Assembly: GCA_027624175.1 (NCBI GenBank)
Contig: JAQBXT010000015.1
Span: 1 to 38,263, forward strand
DNA from: Pseudomonadota bacterium
GTDB taxonomy: Bacteria > Pseudomonadota > Gammaproteobacteria > Burkholderiales > SG8-39
DNA length: 38,263 nucleotides
Direction of reading: 5' to 3'
Part shown: positions 8,207 through 17,386 of the stretch, piece after piece
Numbering within the stretch: position 1 is the first letter of the stretch
Layout of the letters: the number at the start of each line of letters is the position of its first letter
Translations under genes and position numbers: made by a program
The notes under the pieces: generated by a model
The model's input: the letters and a program-made list of their open reading frames with translations, nothing else
Told to the model about the DNA's origin: nothing
The model's database searches: none

Positions 8207-8863
8207 GTGAACATTTTTCAGGAACTGGCGGTAAAACCCTGGGCCGATGGCCAAAGCAAGGTCGACGACCTGCGCGCTGGACGCAGCAGTCCTCCGGCCG
8301 CAAGAAAGCTCGCCCTAAAGGTATTTCTTGCGGTGGTCGCGGTCCTGTTCACGCTTCTGGTGACCGCGTATGGCGGGCGCATGACGTACGAGGACTGGCG
8401 CCCGGCGCCTCAGGTAAGCCTGCTGTGGGCGAATACCCTGATGTTGATTTTGAGCAGTATCGCCATGCAATGGGCGCAGTACTCAGTTCGTCGCGGGAAC
8501 ATGGACGCCATGCGAGCCGGCCTGCTGGCGGGCGGGGCCTTCACCGTGGTTTTTCTGTTCGGGCAGGTGCTGGCCTGGCGGCAACTGGGTACGATGGTTT
8601 ACTTTGAGGTAACGAATCCGGCGATCGCGTTCTTCTATCTGATCACGGGATTGCACGGGCTGCACCTGGTGGGCGGTCTGGTGGCCTGGGGCAGGACCGT
8701 CTCCAGAGTGTGGGGCGATGTTGACGTGGCGAAGGTCAGGCAGGGCGTGGAGTTGTGTACCGTTTACTGGCACTTCCTGCTGTTGGTTTGGTTGGTCCTA
8801 TTCGGCCTGCTGTTTACGGGCAATAACTTGGACCTTTTGTTGAAGCTCTGTGGCATCAGGTAA
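8207..8863 (+). CDS. Cytochrome c oxidase subunit III family protein, first paralogue
   Basis: Membrane subunit of the oxidase, 218 aa with about five hydrophobic helices. Family features are GGAFTVVFLFGQVLAWRQL, the ITGLHGLHLVGGLVAWG block with its His pair, and ELCTVYWHFLLLVWLVLFGLLF. It begins at GTG; no in-frame ATG gives a full-length product. The hydrophilic N-terminus of ~35 residues is long for the family. It lies between subunit I and a second subunit III gene, like coxO/coxP in coxMNOP-type operons. Function is inferred from family and position: subunit III stabilises the oxidase and its D-pathway proton uptake. Confidence 0.88.
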   Translation: MNIFQELAVKPWADGQSKVDDLRAGRSSPPAARKLALKVFLAVVAVLFTLLVTAYGGRMTYEDWRPAPQVSLLWANTLMLILSSIAMQWAQYSVRRGNMDAMRAGLLAGGAFTVVFLFGQVLAWRQLGTMVYFEVTNPAIAFFYLITGLHGLHLVGGLVAWGRTVSRVWGDVDVAKVRQGVELCTVYWHFLLLVWLVLFGLLFTGNNLDLLLKLCGIR

Positions 8864-8878
8864 AAAGGCCCAACGCAC

Positions 8879-9601
8879 ATGACTCAAGCTACGCCGACCC
8901 ATACCGCAGCATCCGTCCCGCTGGTCGACGGGGTACAGGGCATCGTCGCCGACTGGTCGTCCGATCAGCGGGCGTTCAAGAATGTGCCCTGGGGGAAGGC
9001 CATGATGTGGATCTTCCTCCTCAGCGACACCTTCATCTTCAGTTCTTTTTTGATCTCGTACATGACGGTGCGCATGTCCGCCGTCGAGCCCTGGCCCAAT
9101 GCGAGCGAAGTATTCGCGCTGACGCTCTTCGGCAAGAGCATTCCGCTCATCCTGATCGCCATCATGACCTTCGTCCTCATCAGCAGCAGCGGGACGATGG
9201 CCATGGCGGTCAAATTCGGCTATGAAAAAAACAGGAAGATGACCTTCATCTTGCTGCTGCTCACCGCGGCATTGGGCGCCACCTTCGTCGGCATGCAGGC
9301 CTTCGAGTGGACCAAGCTGATCCACGAGGGGGTGCGTCCCTGGGGCAACCCCATGGGTGCGGCCCAGTTTGGCTCGGCCTTTTTCATGATCACGGGTTTT
9401 CACGGCACGCACGTGTCGATCGGCGTGATTTTCCTGATCATCGTGGCGATCAAGGTCTATCGGGGTGACCTGGATAACGAGCGGCCAGGCTTTCTCACCG
9501 GGCGCAAGGGAAACTACGAGATGGTCGAAACCATGGGCCTGTACTGGCACTTCGTCGATCTGGTGTGGGTGTTCATCTTCGCAGTTTTCTATCTCTGGTA
9601 A
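8879..9601 (+). CDS. Cytochrome c oxidase subunit III family protein, second paralogue
   Basis: A 240-aa membrane protein of the same family as the preceding gene but clearly divergent. It keeps the hallmark regions: WIFLLSDTFIFSSFLISYMTVRM near the N-terminus, GATFVGMQAFEWTKLI, ITGFHGTHVSIGVIFLII, and the terminal ETMGLYWHFVDLVWVFIFAVFYLW, which matches the classical subunit III C-terminus more closely than the first paralogue does. An A-rich stretch with AAAAGG lies about 12 nt before the ATG. Two tandem subunit III genes are known from alternative oxidase operons; whether both enter one complex is not established here. Confidence 0.9.
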   Translation: MTQATPTHTAASVPLVDGVQGIVADWSSDQRAFKNVPWGKAMMWIFLLSDTFIFSSFLISYMTVRMSAVEPWPNASEVFALTLFGKSIPLILIAIMTFVLISSSGTMAMAVKFGYEKNRKMTFILLLLTAALGATFVGMQAFEWTKLIHEGVRPWGNPMGAAQFGSAFFMITGFHGTHVSIGVIFLIIVAIKVYRGDLDNERPGFLTGRKGNYEMVETMGLYWHFVDLVWVFIFAVFYLW

Positions 9602-9609
9602 GGCAAATC

Positions 9610-9981
9610 ATGGCACACGCGCATGGACAAGCACACGACGCGCAAGGGCAGCAGCAAGCGCACGCCCAAGGGCAACAGCATCCAATCGGCATTTACCTAA
9701 AGATCTGGGGACTGTTGTTTGTTCTCAGCGCGGCGTCCTATGCGGTGGACTACTTCCACTTTCAGGGTTACCTCAGGTGGTTTCTGATCATCGTGTTCAT
9801 GTTGTTGAAGGCAGGGCTGATCGTCGCCGTGTTCATGCACATGATGTGGGAACGGCTGGCCCTGATGTATGCCATTCTGGTGCCGACGCTGTTGTTGATG
9901 GTGCTGATGGGCATCGGGGCGCTTGAAGCGGATTACACCTTTTTTACCCGGACTGTCTATTTCGTGAAGGGATTGTTGTAG
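9610..9981 (+). CDS. Cytochrome c oxidase subunit IV family protein (prokaryotic COX4)
   Basis: Small membrane protein of 123 residues with a His/Gln-rich cytoplasmic head (MAHAHGQAHDAQGQQQ, continuing to ~25) and three hydrophobic helices (~29-46, 55-77, 82-105). The middle block FLIIVFMLLKAGLIVAVFMHMMWE is characteristic of the COX4/CyoD-like family. The ATG at 9610 is chosen because it lies 8 nt after the subunit III stop; a longer frame upstream only overlaps that gene. The His-rich head may bind metal, but that is a guess. It is the fifth gene of the oxidase module. Confidence 0.85.
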   Translation: MAHAHGQAHDAQGQQQAHAQGQQHPIGIYLKIWGLLFVLSAASYAVDYFHFQGYLRWFLIIVFMLLKAGLIVAVFMHMMWERLALMYAILVPTLLLMVLMGIGALEADYTFFTRTVYFVKGLL

Positions 9982-10050
9982 CGTCACTGGGCCGAACAGC
10001 AGAACGCTCATCTGTTTGCCGGACTCCGTTTCTTACTACAAGAACAGCCA

Positions 10051-10551
10051 ATGACAAAAAAAAGCTACGCCATGCACGTGTCGATGATCGTCGGGACGAC
10101 TGTAATATTGCTGCTGTTCATATTCATTCTTGTGGGCCACCACCGCGGCATGCCCGACCGGGCTCGAATGGATCGCGGCGCGCTGCTATCCTCCGCTACG
10201 AGTGTGGCCGAGCGCATCAAACCCGTCGGCCAGGTCAGTGTCCTTGCAGCGCAAACCAAGCCGGAGCCGGTGAAAAACACGGTGGCGCCGCCGCCCAGCC
10301 GCGACGGACAACAGGTTTACCAGGCCAGCTGCGTCGCCTGCCACGGTGGCGGCATTGCCGGCGCGCCGAAGGTGAATGACAAGGGCCAGTGGGCCAAGCG
10401 CATCGCCAAGGGTGTCGATACGCTCTACGCCAGCGCCGTCAATGGAGTACAGGGCAGCGCGGGAGTGATGCCGGCCAAAGGCGGGAACCCGGCGTTGAGC
10501 AACGCCGAGGTCAAGGCCGCCGTCGACTTCATGGTAGCGCGGTCGAAATAG
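10051..10551 (+). CDS. Membrane-anchored monoheme cytochrome c (c5-like)
   Basis: Periplasmic cytochrome c tethered by one N-terminal helix (residues ~10-29). A ~60-residue low-complexity spacer leads to a single class I c domain with the heme motif CVACH and a downstream GVMPAKGGNP loop that supplies the likely Met ligand. The short GGGIAGAPKV segment after the heme site resembles the cytochrome c5/c-555 group. At 166 aa and as the last plus-strand gene of the oxidase module, it is a plausible electron donor to the diheme subunit II. It ends 30 bp from the convergent SCO gene. A donor role is inferred from position only. Confidence 0.88.
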   Translation: MTKKSYAMHVSMIVGTTVILLLFIFILVGHHRGMPDRARMDRGALLSSATSVAERIKPVGQVSVLAAQTKPEPVKNTVAPPPSRDGQQVYQASCVACHGGGIAGAPKVNDKGQWAKRIAKGVDTLYASAVNGVQGSAGVMPAKGGNPALSNAEVKAAVDFMVARSK

Positions 10552-10581
10552 GCGCCAGGAATCACGGCGCGCAGCATCTGT

Positions 10582-11244
10582 TCAAGTCGCGCTGCCCGCT
10601 TCGAGTTCGCGCACCACTTTGAAACGCCTGCTGATCGCCACCGCATCATCGGGTGACGTGAACCGCGCATGATATCGGGCTCGCGGATCCACCAGGTACA
10701 CCGCCGCACTGTGATAAACGGGATAGCTTTCCATGCCGGGTGCAATCGCGACCTGGTACTCAGCGCCTAGTTGACCGGCCAGGTTTCCGATGTGCGCGTG
10801 GTCTCCCGTCACGCCGAGAAAATCCGCGCCAAAATATTTCACGTACTGCCTGAGCTTGCTGGCGGTGTCGCGATTCGGATCTACCGAGACAAACACGAAC
10901 TGGATGTCCTCGGCGCCGGGCGCATGCCGGGCGATGTTGTCACGCACGCGCGCCAGTACCGCCAGGGTCGTCGGACAGATGTCCGGGCAATGCGTGAAGC
11001 CGAAAAAGAGAAAGGTCCATTTGCCCTTCAGGCGTGCAAGGTCAAACACACGGTGCTGGTCGTCGGTGAGCGCAAACGCCGCCAAGGGTTTCGGGTCAGG
11101 GAACAATGTCATCACCTGATCCGGCAGCAACATGGCGCGCGAATCGTGCTCCCGGTCCAGATCAGCGAGCCACACTGCAGCAAGCAGCGCGGCCAGTGCA
11201 AGGGTGGTTGCCATGAGACTAAATTTGAGGGAGAGCTTGTGCAT
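10582..11244 (-). CDS. SCO1/SenC family copper chaperone, membrane-anchored
   Basis: Thioredoxin-fold protein that delivers copper to, or keeps reduced, the CuA site of oxidase subunit II. The copper ligands are complete: C86 and C90 (THCPDICPTTL) and H178 (YPVYHSAAVYLV). One N-terminal helix (~9-27) anchors it to the inner membrane. I chose the ATG at 11244 because it places the helix correctly at the N-terminus and because a TAAAAT lies at a fitting distance upstream on this strand (11271-11276); a longer frame back to 11358 exists but adds atypical sequence. It is convergent with the oxidase module and divergent from ctaB, and is probably the chaperone for the diheme subunit II. Product about 220 aa. 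Confidence 0.9.
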   Translation of the reverse strand: MHKLSLKFSLMATTLALAALLAAVWLADLDREHDSRAMLLPDQVMTLFPDPKPLAAFALTDDQHRVFDLARLKGKWTFLFFGFTHCPDICPTTLAVLARVRDNIARHAPGAEDIQFVFVSVDPNRDTASKLRQYVKYFGADFLGVTGDHAHIGNLAGQLGAEYQVAIAPGMESYPVYHSAAVYLVDPRARYHARFTSPDDAVAISRRFKVVRELEAGSAT

Positions 11245-11270
11245 TCTCGCCAGTACCGCTCGCAGGCAGA

Positions 11271-11276
11271 ATTTTA
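11271..11276 (-). promoter_or_regulatory. Candidate -10 hexamer for the SCO1 gene
   Basis: On the minus strand TAAAAT lies 26 nt upstream of the chosen SCO1 ATG. Initiation would leave a ~20 nt leader with only a weak GGCGAGA near the start codon. I see no good -35. It supports the shorter start at 11244. Confidence 0.35.
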
Positions 11277-11347
11277 GCGCCATCTGCGCTACGGCTTGCC
11301 TTGGAAAACTCGAAACCCACGTGATGCGCGAGCCCGGCGCCGCGCTG

Positions 11348-11375
11348 TTGTTGATCATCGTGGTGGTGATAAAAT
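11348..11375 (+). promoter_or_regulatory. Candidate sigma-70 promoter for ctaB
   Basis: TTGTTG (11348-11353) and TAAAAT (11370-11375) are 16 bp apart, a near-standard sigma-70 layout. Initiation would be ~32 nt before the ctaB ATG at 11414. It faces away from the SCO1 promoter in the 169-bp divergent gap. Confidence 0.5.
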
Positions 11376-11413
11376 CCGCGGTGTTTCAGCGTCACGAAGT
11401 TTAGAGCCTCTCT

Positions 11414-12307
11414 ATGTCCTCCAGCCTTGCAGGCCAGCCGTTCGCCGCGCGCTTGAGCCAGTTCACCCAGCTCGCCAAGCCGCGGGTGGTTTCACTCATC
11501 GTCTTCACGGCCGTGATCGGCATGTTCCTGGCGACGCCAGGCATGGTGCCGCTGCAAGTGCTGATCGCCGGTACGATCGGCATCGCGCTCACTGCGGGCG
11601 CGGCCGCGGCGGTGAACTGCCTGGTCGAGCAGAGGATCGACGCCGTGATGGCACGGACCCGCGCGCGTCCGCTCCCGCGCGGGCAGGTGACCCCGCTGCA
11701 GACACTGGTATTCGCCGGCGTGGTGGGCGGCATGGGGCTGTTCACTCTGCACCGCTGGGTCAACGAGCTCACGATGTGGCTCACGCTGGCTACTTTCGTC
11801 GGCTATGCCGTCGTCTACACGGTGATCCTCAAGCCGCTCACTCCGCAGAACATCGTGATCGGCGGCGCCTCGGGCGCCATGCCGCCGGTGCTGGGTTGGG
11901 CGGCAGTCACCGGCGAGGTGACGACGCAAGCCATGATCTTGTTCCTCATCATCTTCGCCTGGACGCCGCCGCATTTCTGGGCGCTGGCCTTGTATCGCAC
12001 CGAGGACTACGCCAAGGCCGGGCTGCCGATGCTGCCGGTCACGCATGGCGCCCGCTATACGCGATTGCAGGTGCTGCTCTATACGCTGATCCTGTTCGGC
12101 GTGTCGCTGCTGCCGTTCGCCATCCGCATGAGCGGGTGGATCTACCTCGCCGCTGCACTGGCGCTGGGCGGCGTGTTCATCGCCTACGCGGTGCGCATCC
12201 ACCTGGCGTATAGCGACGCGCTGGCGCGGCGCACCTTCCGCTATTCGATCGTCTACCTTGCCGCGCTGTTCGCGGCGCTGCTTGTTGACCACTATTTCCC
12301 GCTTTAG
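11414..12307 (+). CDS. ctaB: Protoheme IX farnesyltransferase (heme o synthase)
   Basis: Inner-membrane UbiA-family prenyltransferase that adds farnesyl to heme b to make heme o, the precursor of heme a in cytochrome oxidases. The 297-aa length and about nine hydrophobic helices fit. The first prenyl-diphosphate motif is [23 protein letters not shown] (residues ~74-96); [29 protein letters not shown] is the second characteristic region. It is also called cyoE/coxE. In related genomes it follows ctaA at the end of the aa3 cox operon; here ctaA, ctaG and SURF1 are missing from its left side, where the oxidase module sits. The next gene, a SCO lipoprotein, starts inside its 3' end. Confidence 0.95.
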   Translation: MSSSLAGQPFAARLSQFTQLAKPRVVSLIVFTAVIGMFLATPGMVPLQVLIAGTIGIALTAGAAAAVNCLVEQRIDAVMARTRARPLPRGQVTPLQTLVFAGVVGGMGLFTLHRWVNELTMWLTLATFVGYAVVYTVILKPLTPQNIVIGGASGAMPPVLGWAAVTGEVTTQAMILFLIIFAWTPPHFWALALYRTEDYAKAGLPMLPVTHGARYTRLQVLLYTLILFGVSLLPFAIRMSGWIYLAAALALGGVFIAYAVRIHLAYSDALARRTFRYSIVYLAALFAALLVDHYFPL

Positions 12308-12869
12308 CTGCGCAGCGATCGCGGTCCTCGCACTGGGGGCCTGCGACGGCGGGCCGCCGAAGTTCAAGGGCACTGACATCACGGGCGTCGAGTACGGCCG
12401 GACCCTGGAGCTCATCGATCACCACGGCAAGCTGCGGCGGCTCGAGGACTTTCGCGGCAAGGCGGTGGTGCTGTTCTTCGGGTTCACCCACTGCCCCGAT
12501 GTGTGTCCGACCACGCTAGCCGACGCTGCGCAGGCCCTCAGGCAGATCGGCGCTGATGCCGACCGGGTGCAGGTGCTGATGGTCACCGTGGACCCGGAGC
12601 GCGACTCGCTGGCCGCGCTTGCCAAGTACGTGCCGGCCTTCGATCCGCGGTTTCTGGGCCTGCGCGGCGATCTGGAGGCCACGCGGCTCGTGGCCAAGGA
12701 ATTCAAGGTGTACTTCGAGAAGCGGGCGGGAAAAACCCCGCAGGACTACTCCATCGATCACAGCGCGCAAAGCTACGTGATCGATCCCCAGGGACGGCTG
12801 CGGCTGTTCTTGCGCCACGAGCGCATCGCCGAGGACCTCGGGCACGACCTGCGCGAGCTGTTGAAGTAA
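12258..12869 (+). CDS. SCO1/SenC family copper chaperone, predicted lipoprotein
   Basis: Second SCO protein of the window. The copper motif is C79-x3-C83 ([11 protein letters not shown]) with the distal ligand H168 ([15 protein letters not shown]). Instead of a TM anchor it has a lipoprotein signal: charged start, hydrophobic core, then LALGAC with lipid Cys at residue 29. No ATG is in place; the frame can start at TTG 12258, 12282 or 12285, all inside the end of ctaB, so translation is probably coupled to ctaB. I give the longest. It is very likely part of the ancestral cox locus (ctaB-SCO), whereas the minus-strand SCO may have come with the newer oxidase. It converges on rpoH with only 3 bp between stop codons. 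Confidence 0.91.
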   Translation: MPRCSRRCLLTTISRFSCAAIAVLALGACDGGPPKFKGTDITGVEYGRTLELIDHHGKLRRLEDFRGKAVVLFFGFTHCPDVCPTTLADAAQALRQIGADADRVQVLMVTVDPERDSLAALAKYVPAFDPRFLGLRGDLEATRLVAKEFKVYFEKRAGKTPQDYSIDHSAQSYVIDPQGRLRLFLRHERIAEDLGHDLRELLK

Positions 12870-12872
12870 GAC

Positions 12873-13772
<900 letters not shown>

Positions 13773-13795
13773 GGTCCAGCCTCCTGCGGGAAATT

Positions 13796-13822
13796 TTAGC
13801 ACTCGTGCTATTGGAGTGCTAA
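13796..13822 (-). promoter_or_regulatory. CIRCE element (HrcA operator) upstream of rpoH
   Basis: TTAGCACTC-N9-GAGTGCTAA is a perfect 9-bp inverted repeat with a 9-nt spacer, identical to the CIRCE consensus bound by HrcA. It lies 24-50 bp before the rpoH ATG and would sit in the 5' untranslated region, where it can also form a 9-bp RNA hairpin ahead of the AGGAGG ribosome-binding site. The palindrome reads the same on both strands; strand is given for the gene it controls. HrcA itself is not in the window. Confidence 0.95.
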
Positions 13823-13853
13823 GCGGACGAGAGGTTCCCCAATGCATACTCAA

Positions 13854-13885
13854 AATATATAATAGATAAGCGGCATTTAACGTAA
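13854..13885 (-). promoter_or_regulatory. Probable rpoH promoter region
   Basis: On the minus strand the A+T-rich tract ending in overlapping TATTAT (13864-13859) and TATATT (13859-13854) is the best -10 candidate between ftsX and rpoH. A poor -35 (TTACGT) lies 15-20 bp upstream, inside the 3' end of ftsX. Initiation near 13850 would put the CIRCE element about 30 nt downstream of the start site, a usual CIRCE position. The exact promoter is uncertain. Confidence 0.4.
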
Positions 13886-14764
13886 GTATCTGCTTACTGA
13901 TAGAAGGGCGCCGGCCCAACCTAGAAGGGCGGAGAACACGGCCAGGGCAAGCGCAGCGGTGCCTGAAAGGAAGGCGAGCTGGAAGCTCGATCCGTACGCC
14001 TGCGCCAGCTCCCGCACCCCTGGATTGAGAATGACGAGTGCCCCCCAGAGGATCCCCAGCGCGAGCACGCCGCCCGCAAGGCCCTGCAGCAACCCGAGGT
14101 AGAAAAACGGCCGGCGCACGAAGGCGTCGGTCGCGCCAAGCAGTTGGGACACCTCGATCTCGTCGCGCTGGGTGAGGATCTGCAGGCGGATGGTATTGAA
14201 GGTCACCGCCACCAGCCCGGCGGCAAGCAGCGCGGCAAGTGCCGCAAGCGCGAGGCGCCCGATTTTTGCCAGCGCCCCGAGGCGCTGCGCCCATGCCGAA
14301 TCAACCTGCACTTGCGCCACGCCCGGCAGCGCGCGCAGTCTTGTGGCAAGCGCCTCCAGCGTGGCGGCATCGGACCCGGTGGTGGCGCGCAACACGAACG
14401 CGTCCGGCAGGGGATTGTGCTCCAGCGCCGCCACCACGTCGGCGAGGCCCTCGGCCTCGCGCAGCTCCTTGAGCGCCTCCTCGCGCGAGACAAAGCGCAA
14501 CTGCGCGATACGCGCATCGGCGCGCAAGCGGAATTCGAGTTCGCCGCGCTTTGCGCCCGGCTTCAGGAACATCGACAGCTGGGGCTCGAAGCTGAAGCGC
14601 TGCGCCACGCCCTGCAGATTCGCGAGCAGCACGTAGCCCCCCGCGGGCAGGGACAGCGCAACACCGATCACCACGGCGTTGAGCAACGTCGCGGCGCGCT
14701 GCGCCGCTAATTTGCCCAGTGCGCGCGCGCAGGCGTCGCGATGCTGGCGCAACCAGGCAATCAT
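13877..14764 (-). CDS. ftsX: Cell division protein FtsX (permease-like subunit of FtsEX)
   Basis: Membrane partner of the ATPase FtsE. FtsEX sits at the division septum and controls peptidoglycan hydrolases through periplasmic activators. The 295-aa protein has a short cytoplasmic head ([19 protein letters not shown]), TM1 (~27-48), a large periplasmic domain up to ~165, and three more TMs (~170-192, ~222-246, ~264-288). The segment NTIRLQILTQRDEIEVSQLLGATDAFVRRPF is the typical FtsX loop between TM2 and TM3. Its ATG overlaps the ftsE stop by 4 bp, so ftsY-ftsE-ftsX is one coupled operon. The 3' end carries part of the rpoH promoter region. A short inverted repeat (GTAAG/CTTAC) at 13882-13897 lies near the stop. 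Confidence 0.95.
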   Translation of the reverse strand: MIAWLRQHRDACARALGKLAAQRAATLLNAVVIGVALSLPAGGYVLLANLQGVAQRFSFEPQLSMFLKPGAKRGELEFRLRADARIAQLRFVSREEALKELREAEGLADVVAALEHNPLPDAFVLRATTGSDAATLEALATRLRALPGVAQVQVDSAWAQRLGALAKIGRLALAALAALLAAGLVAVTFNTIRLQILTQRDEIEVSQLLGATDAFVRRPFFYLGLLQGLAGGVLALGILWGALVILNPGVRELAQAYGSSFQLAFLSGTAALALAVFSALLGWAGALLSVSRYLR

Positions 14765-15414
14765 GCAGCCAGCTTGCCTTCGGCCAGGCGCAGCACGCGC
14801 TTGCCGTAGCGCTCGATGAGCGTCTGGTCGTGCGTGGCGATCAGCAGGGTGACGCCGACCTGGTGAAAGGACACGAAAATGTCGATGATGTGTGCTGCGG
14901 ATTGCGCGTCGAGGTTGGCGGTCGGCTCGTCGGCGACCAGGATCGCCGGCCGGTTGACCACGGCGCGCGCGATAGCCAGGCGCTGCTGCTCGCCTCCCGA
15001 GAGCTGCACCGGATTGGCACGCTCGCGGGCGAGCAGGCCGACCTTGTCGAGGGCGGCGCGGACCCGCCGTGCCGCCTCGCGGGGTCGCTGGCCGCTGAAG
15101 GAGAGCGGCAGCATGACGTTGTCGTAGACCGAGCGGTCGAACAGCAGCTTCTGGTCCTGGAACACCAGGCCCAGGTTGCGCCGCAGGTACGGTACCGCGG
15201 AGCGTTTGAGCGCGCCGATATTCTGGCCGTTGACAACCACGCTGCCGGAGGTCGGCCGCTCGATCGCCGGGATCAGCTTGAGCAGCGTGGACTTGCCCGC
15301 GCCGGAGTGCCCGGTGAGGAAGGCGAACTCGCCCGATTCGAGCGCGAACGACACGCCGCGCAGCGCGTCCTGGCCGCCCGGATAGCGCTTGGAAACAGCG
15401 GAAAAGTTAATCAA
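14761..15414 (-). CDS. ftsE: Cell division ATP-binding protein FtsE
   Basis: ABC ATPase of FtsEX, on the cytoplasmic face of the membrane. Walker A is GHSGAGKST (35-43), the signature is LSGGEQQ (138-144) and Walker B is ILVADEP (158-164), followed by TANLDA and the switch His in IATHD. I chose the TTG at 15414: it yields [14 protein letters not shown], which aligns with the FtsE N-terminus, and GAGG lies about 6 nt upstream. An ATG at 15462 would add 16 unrelated residues that mirror ftsY. The TTG overlaps the ftsY stop by 8 bp. Product 217 aa, a normal size. Confidence 0.95.
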   Translation of the reverse strand: MINFSAVSKRYPGGQDALRGVSFALESGEFAFLTGHSGAGKSTLLKLIPAIERPTSGSVVVNGQNIGALKRSAVPYLRRNLGLVFQDQKLLFDRSVYDNVMLPLSFSGQRPREAARRVRAALDKVGLLARERANPVQLSGGEQQRLAIARAVVNRPAILVADEPTANLDAQSAAHIIDIFVSFHQVGVTLLIATHDQTLIERYGKRVLRLAEGKLAA

Positions 15415-16324
15415 GCAGCGCCTCGGCGAATTCGGCCGCGGAGAACGGCCTGAGGTCGTCAATGCCCTCGCCGACCCCGATGAACAGGAGCGGCACCGGG
15501 TGCGCGCGCGCGATCGCGCACACCACCCCGCCCTTGGCGGTGCCGTCGAGTTTGGTCAGCACCAGCCCGGTGAGGCCGAGCGCCTCATCGAAGGCCTTGA
15601 CCTGCGCGAGCGCGTTTTGCCCCGTGTTCGCGTCGAGCACCAGCAGAACTTCATGCGGTGCGCCCGGCAGCGCCTTGGCCAGCACGCGCTTCACCTTCTT
15701 GATCTCTTCCATCAGGTGCAGTTGCGTCGTCAGACGCCCGGCAGTGTCGGCGATCATCACGTCGATGCCGCGCGCGCGTGCCGCGGCCGCCGCGTCGTAC
15801 ACCACCGCCGCCGCGTCGCCGGAATTCTGCGCGATCACGGCAACGCCGTTGCGTGCCCCCCAGGCGGCGAGCTGCTCGCGCGCCGCCGCGCGGAAAGTGT
15901 CGCCGGCGGCGAGCAGCACGCTGCGGCCCTGGCCTTGGAACCATTTCGCCAGCTTGCCAATGGAAGTGGTTTTACCCGACCCATTGACGCCGGCGATCAT
16001 GACCACCAGGGGTTTGGCGCGGCCCGAGTCTAGCGGCCGTTCCAGCGGTGCGAGCAGCGCGCACAACCCCTCCTGCAGCGCGCGCTTGAGGGCAGGCGGT
16101 TGCGTGATCTGCTCCTTGCGCGCGCGTGTACGCAAGCCTTCCAGCAATACGCGAGTCGCCTCGACGCCGCAGTCGGCCTGCAGCAGGGCGGTTTCCAACT
16201 CTGCAAACAGGGCCTCGTCCACGACGGCGCGGCCGAACAGCGCGCCCAGCCCGCCGCCGAGCGCGGCACGCGTGCGCGCAAGTCCGTTCCTGAGGCGCGC
16301 CGCCCACGAAGTCGCTGCTAACAT
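15407..16324 (-). CDS. ftsY: Signal recognition particle receptor FtsY (NG domains only)
   Basis: GTPase that docks the SRP-ribosome complex at the inner membrane for co-translational insertion. The GTPase motifs are complete: G1 GVNGSGKTT (112-120), the DTFRAAAREQL insertion-box region, DTAGR (193-197), TKLDGTAKGG, and the terminal [22 protein letters not shown]. The 305-aa protein begins directly with the N domain. The long acidic A domain of E. coli FtsY (~200 aa) is absent, leaving only ~20 residues before the N-domain helices. The frame stays open upstream to 17020 but only antisense to rsmD and coaD. The ATG at 16324 is 6 bp from the divergent rsmD ATG, and no Shine-Dalgarno precedes it. 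Confidence 0.95.
   Translation of the reverse strand: MLAATSWAARLRNGLARTRAALGGGLGALFGRAVVDEALFAELETALLQADCGVEATRVLLEGLRTRARKEQITQPPALKRALQEGLCALLAPLERPLDSGRAKPLVVMIAGVNGSGKTTSIGKLAKWFQGQGRSVLLAAGDTFRAAAREQLAAWGARNGVAVIAQNSGDAAAVVYDAAAAARARGIDVMIADTAGRLTTQLHLMEEIKKVKRVLAKALPGAPHEVLLVLDANTGQNALAQVKAFDEALGLTGLVLTKLDGTAKGGVVCAIARAHPVPLLFIGVGEGIDDLRPFSAAEFAEALLD
16319..16324 (+). promoter_or_regulatory. Candidate -10 hexamer (TAACAT) for rsmD
   Basis: TAACAT ends 6 nt before the rsmD ATG (16331) and is the exact complement of the first two codons of ftsY (ATGTTA). There is no Shine-Dalgarno before rsmD. If used, transcription would begin at the start codon, and the promoter would lie wholly within the divergent gene. 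Confidence 0.35.
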
Positions 16325-16330
16325 CGTGCG

Positions 16331-17382
<1,052 letters not shown>

Positions 17383-17386
17383 GGCT

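Noticed and set aside
10582-11358. Longer SCO1 start at 11358
   Set aside because: It would add 38 residues before the TM anchor, extend across the candidate -10 element at 11271-11276, and reach close to the ctaB promoter.
13810-13850. GGGGAACC upstream of rpoH as a sigma-E -35 element
   Set aside because: No matching -10 at the required spacing; the A+T tract further upstream is a better promoter candidate.
13882-13897. Inverted repeat GTAAG...CTTAC at the ftsX 3' end as a terminator
   Set aside because: The stem is only five pairs and no T tract follows on the ftsX strand.
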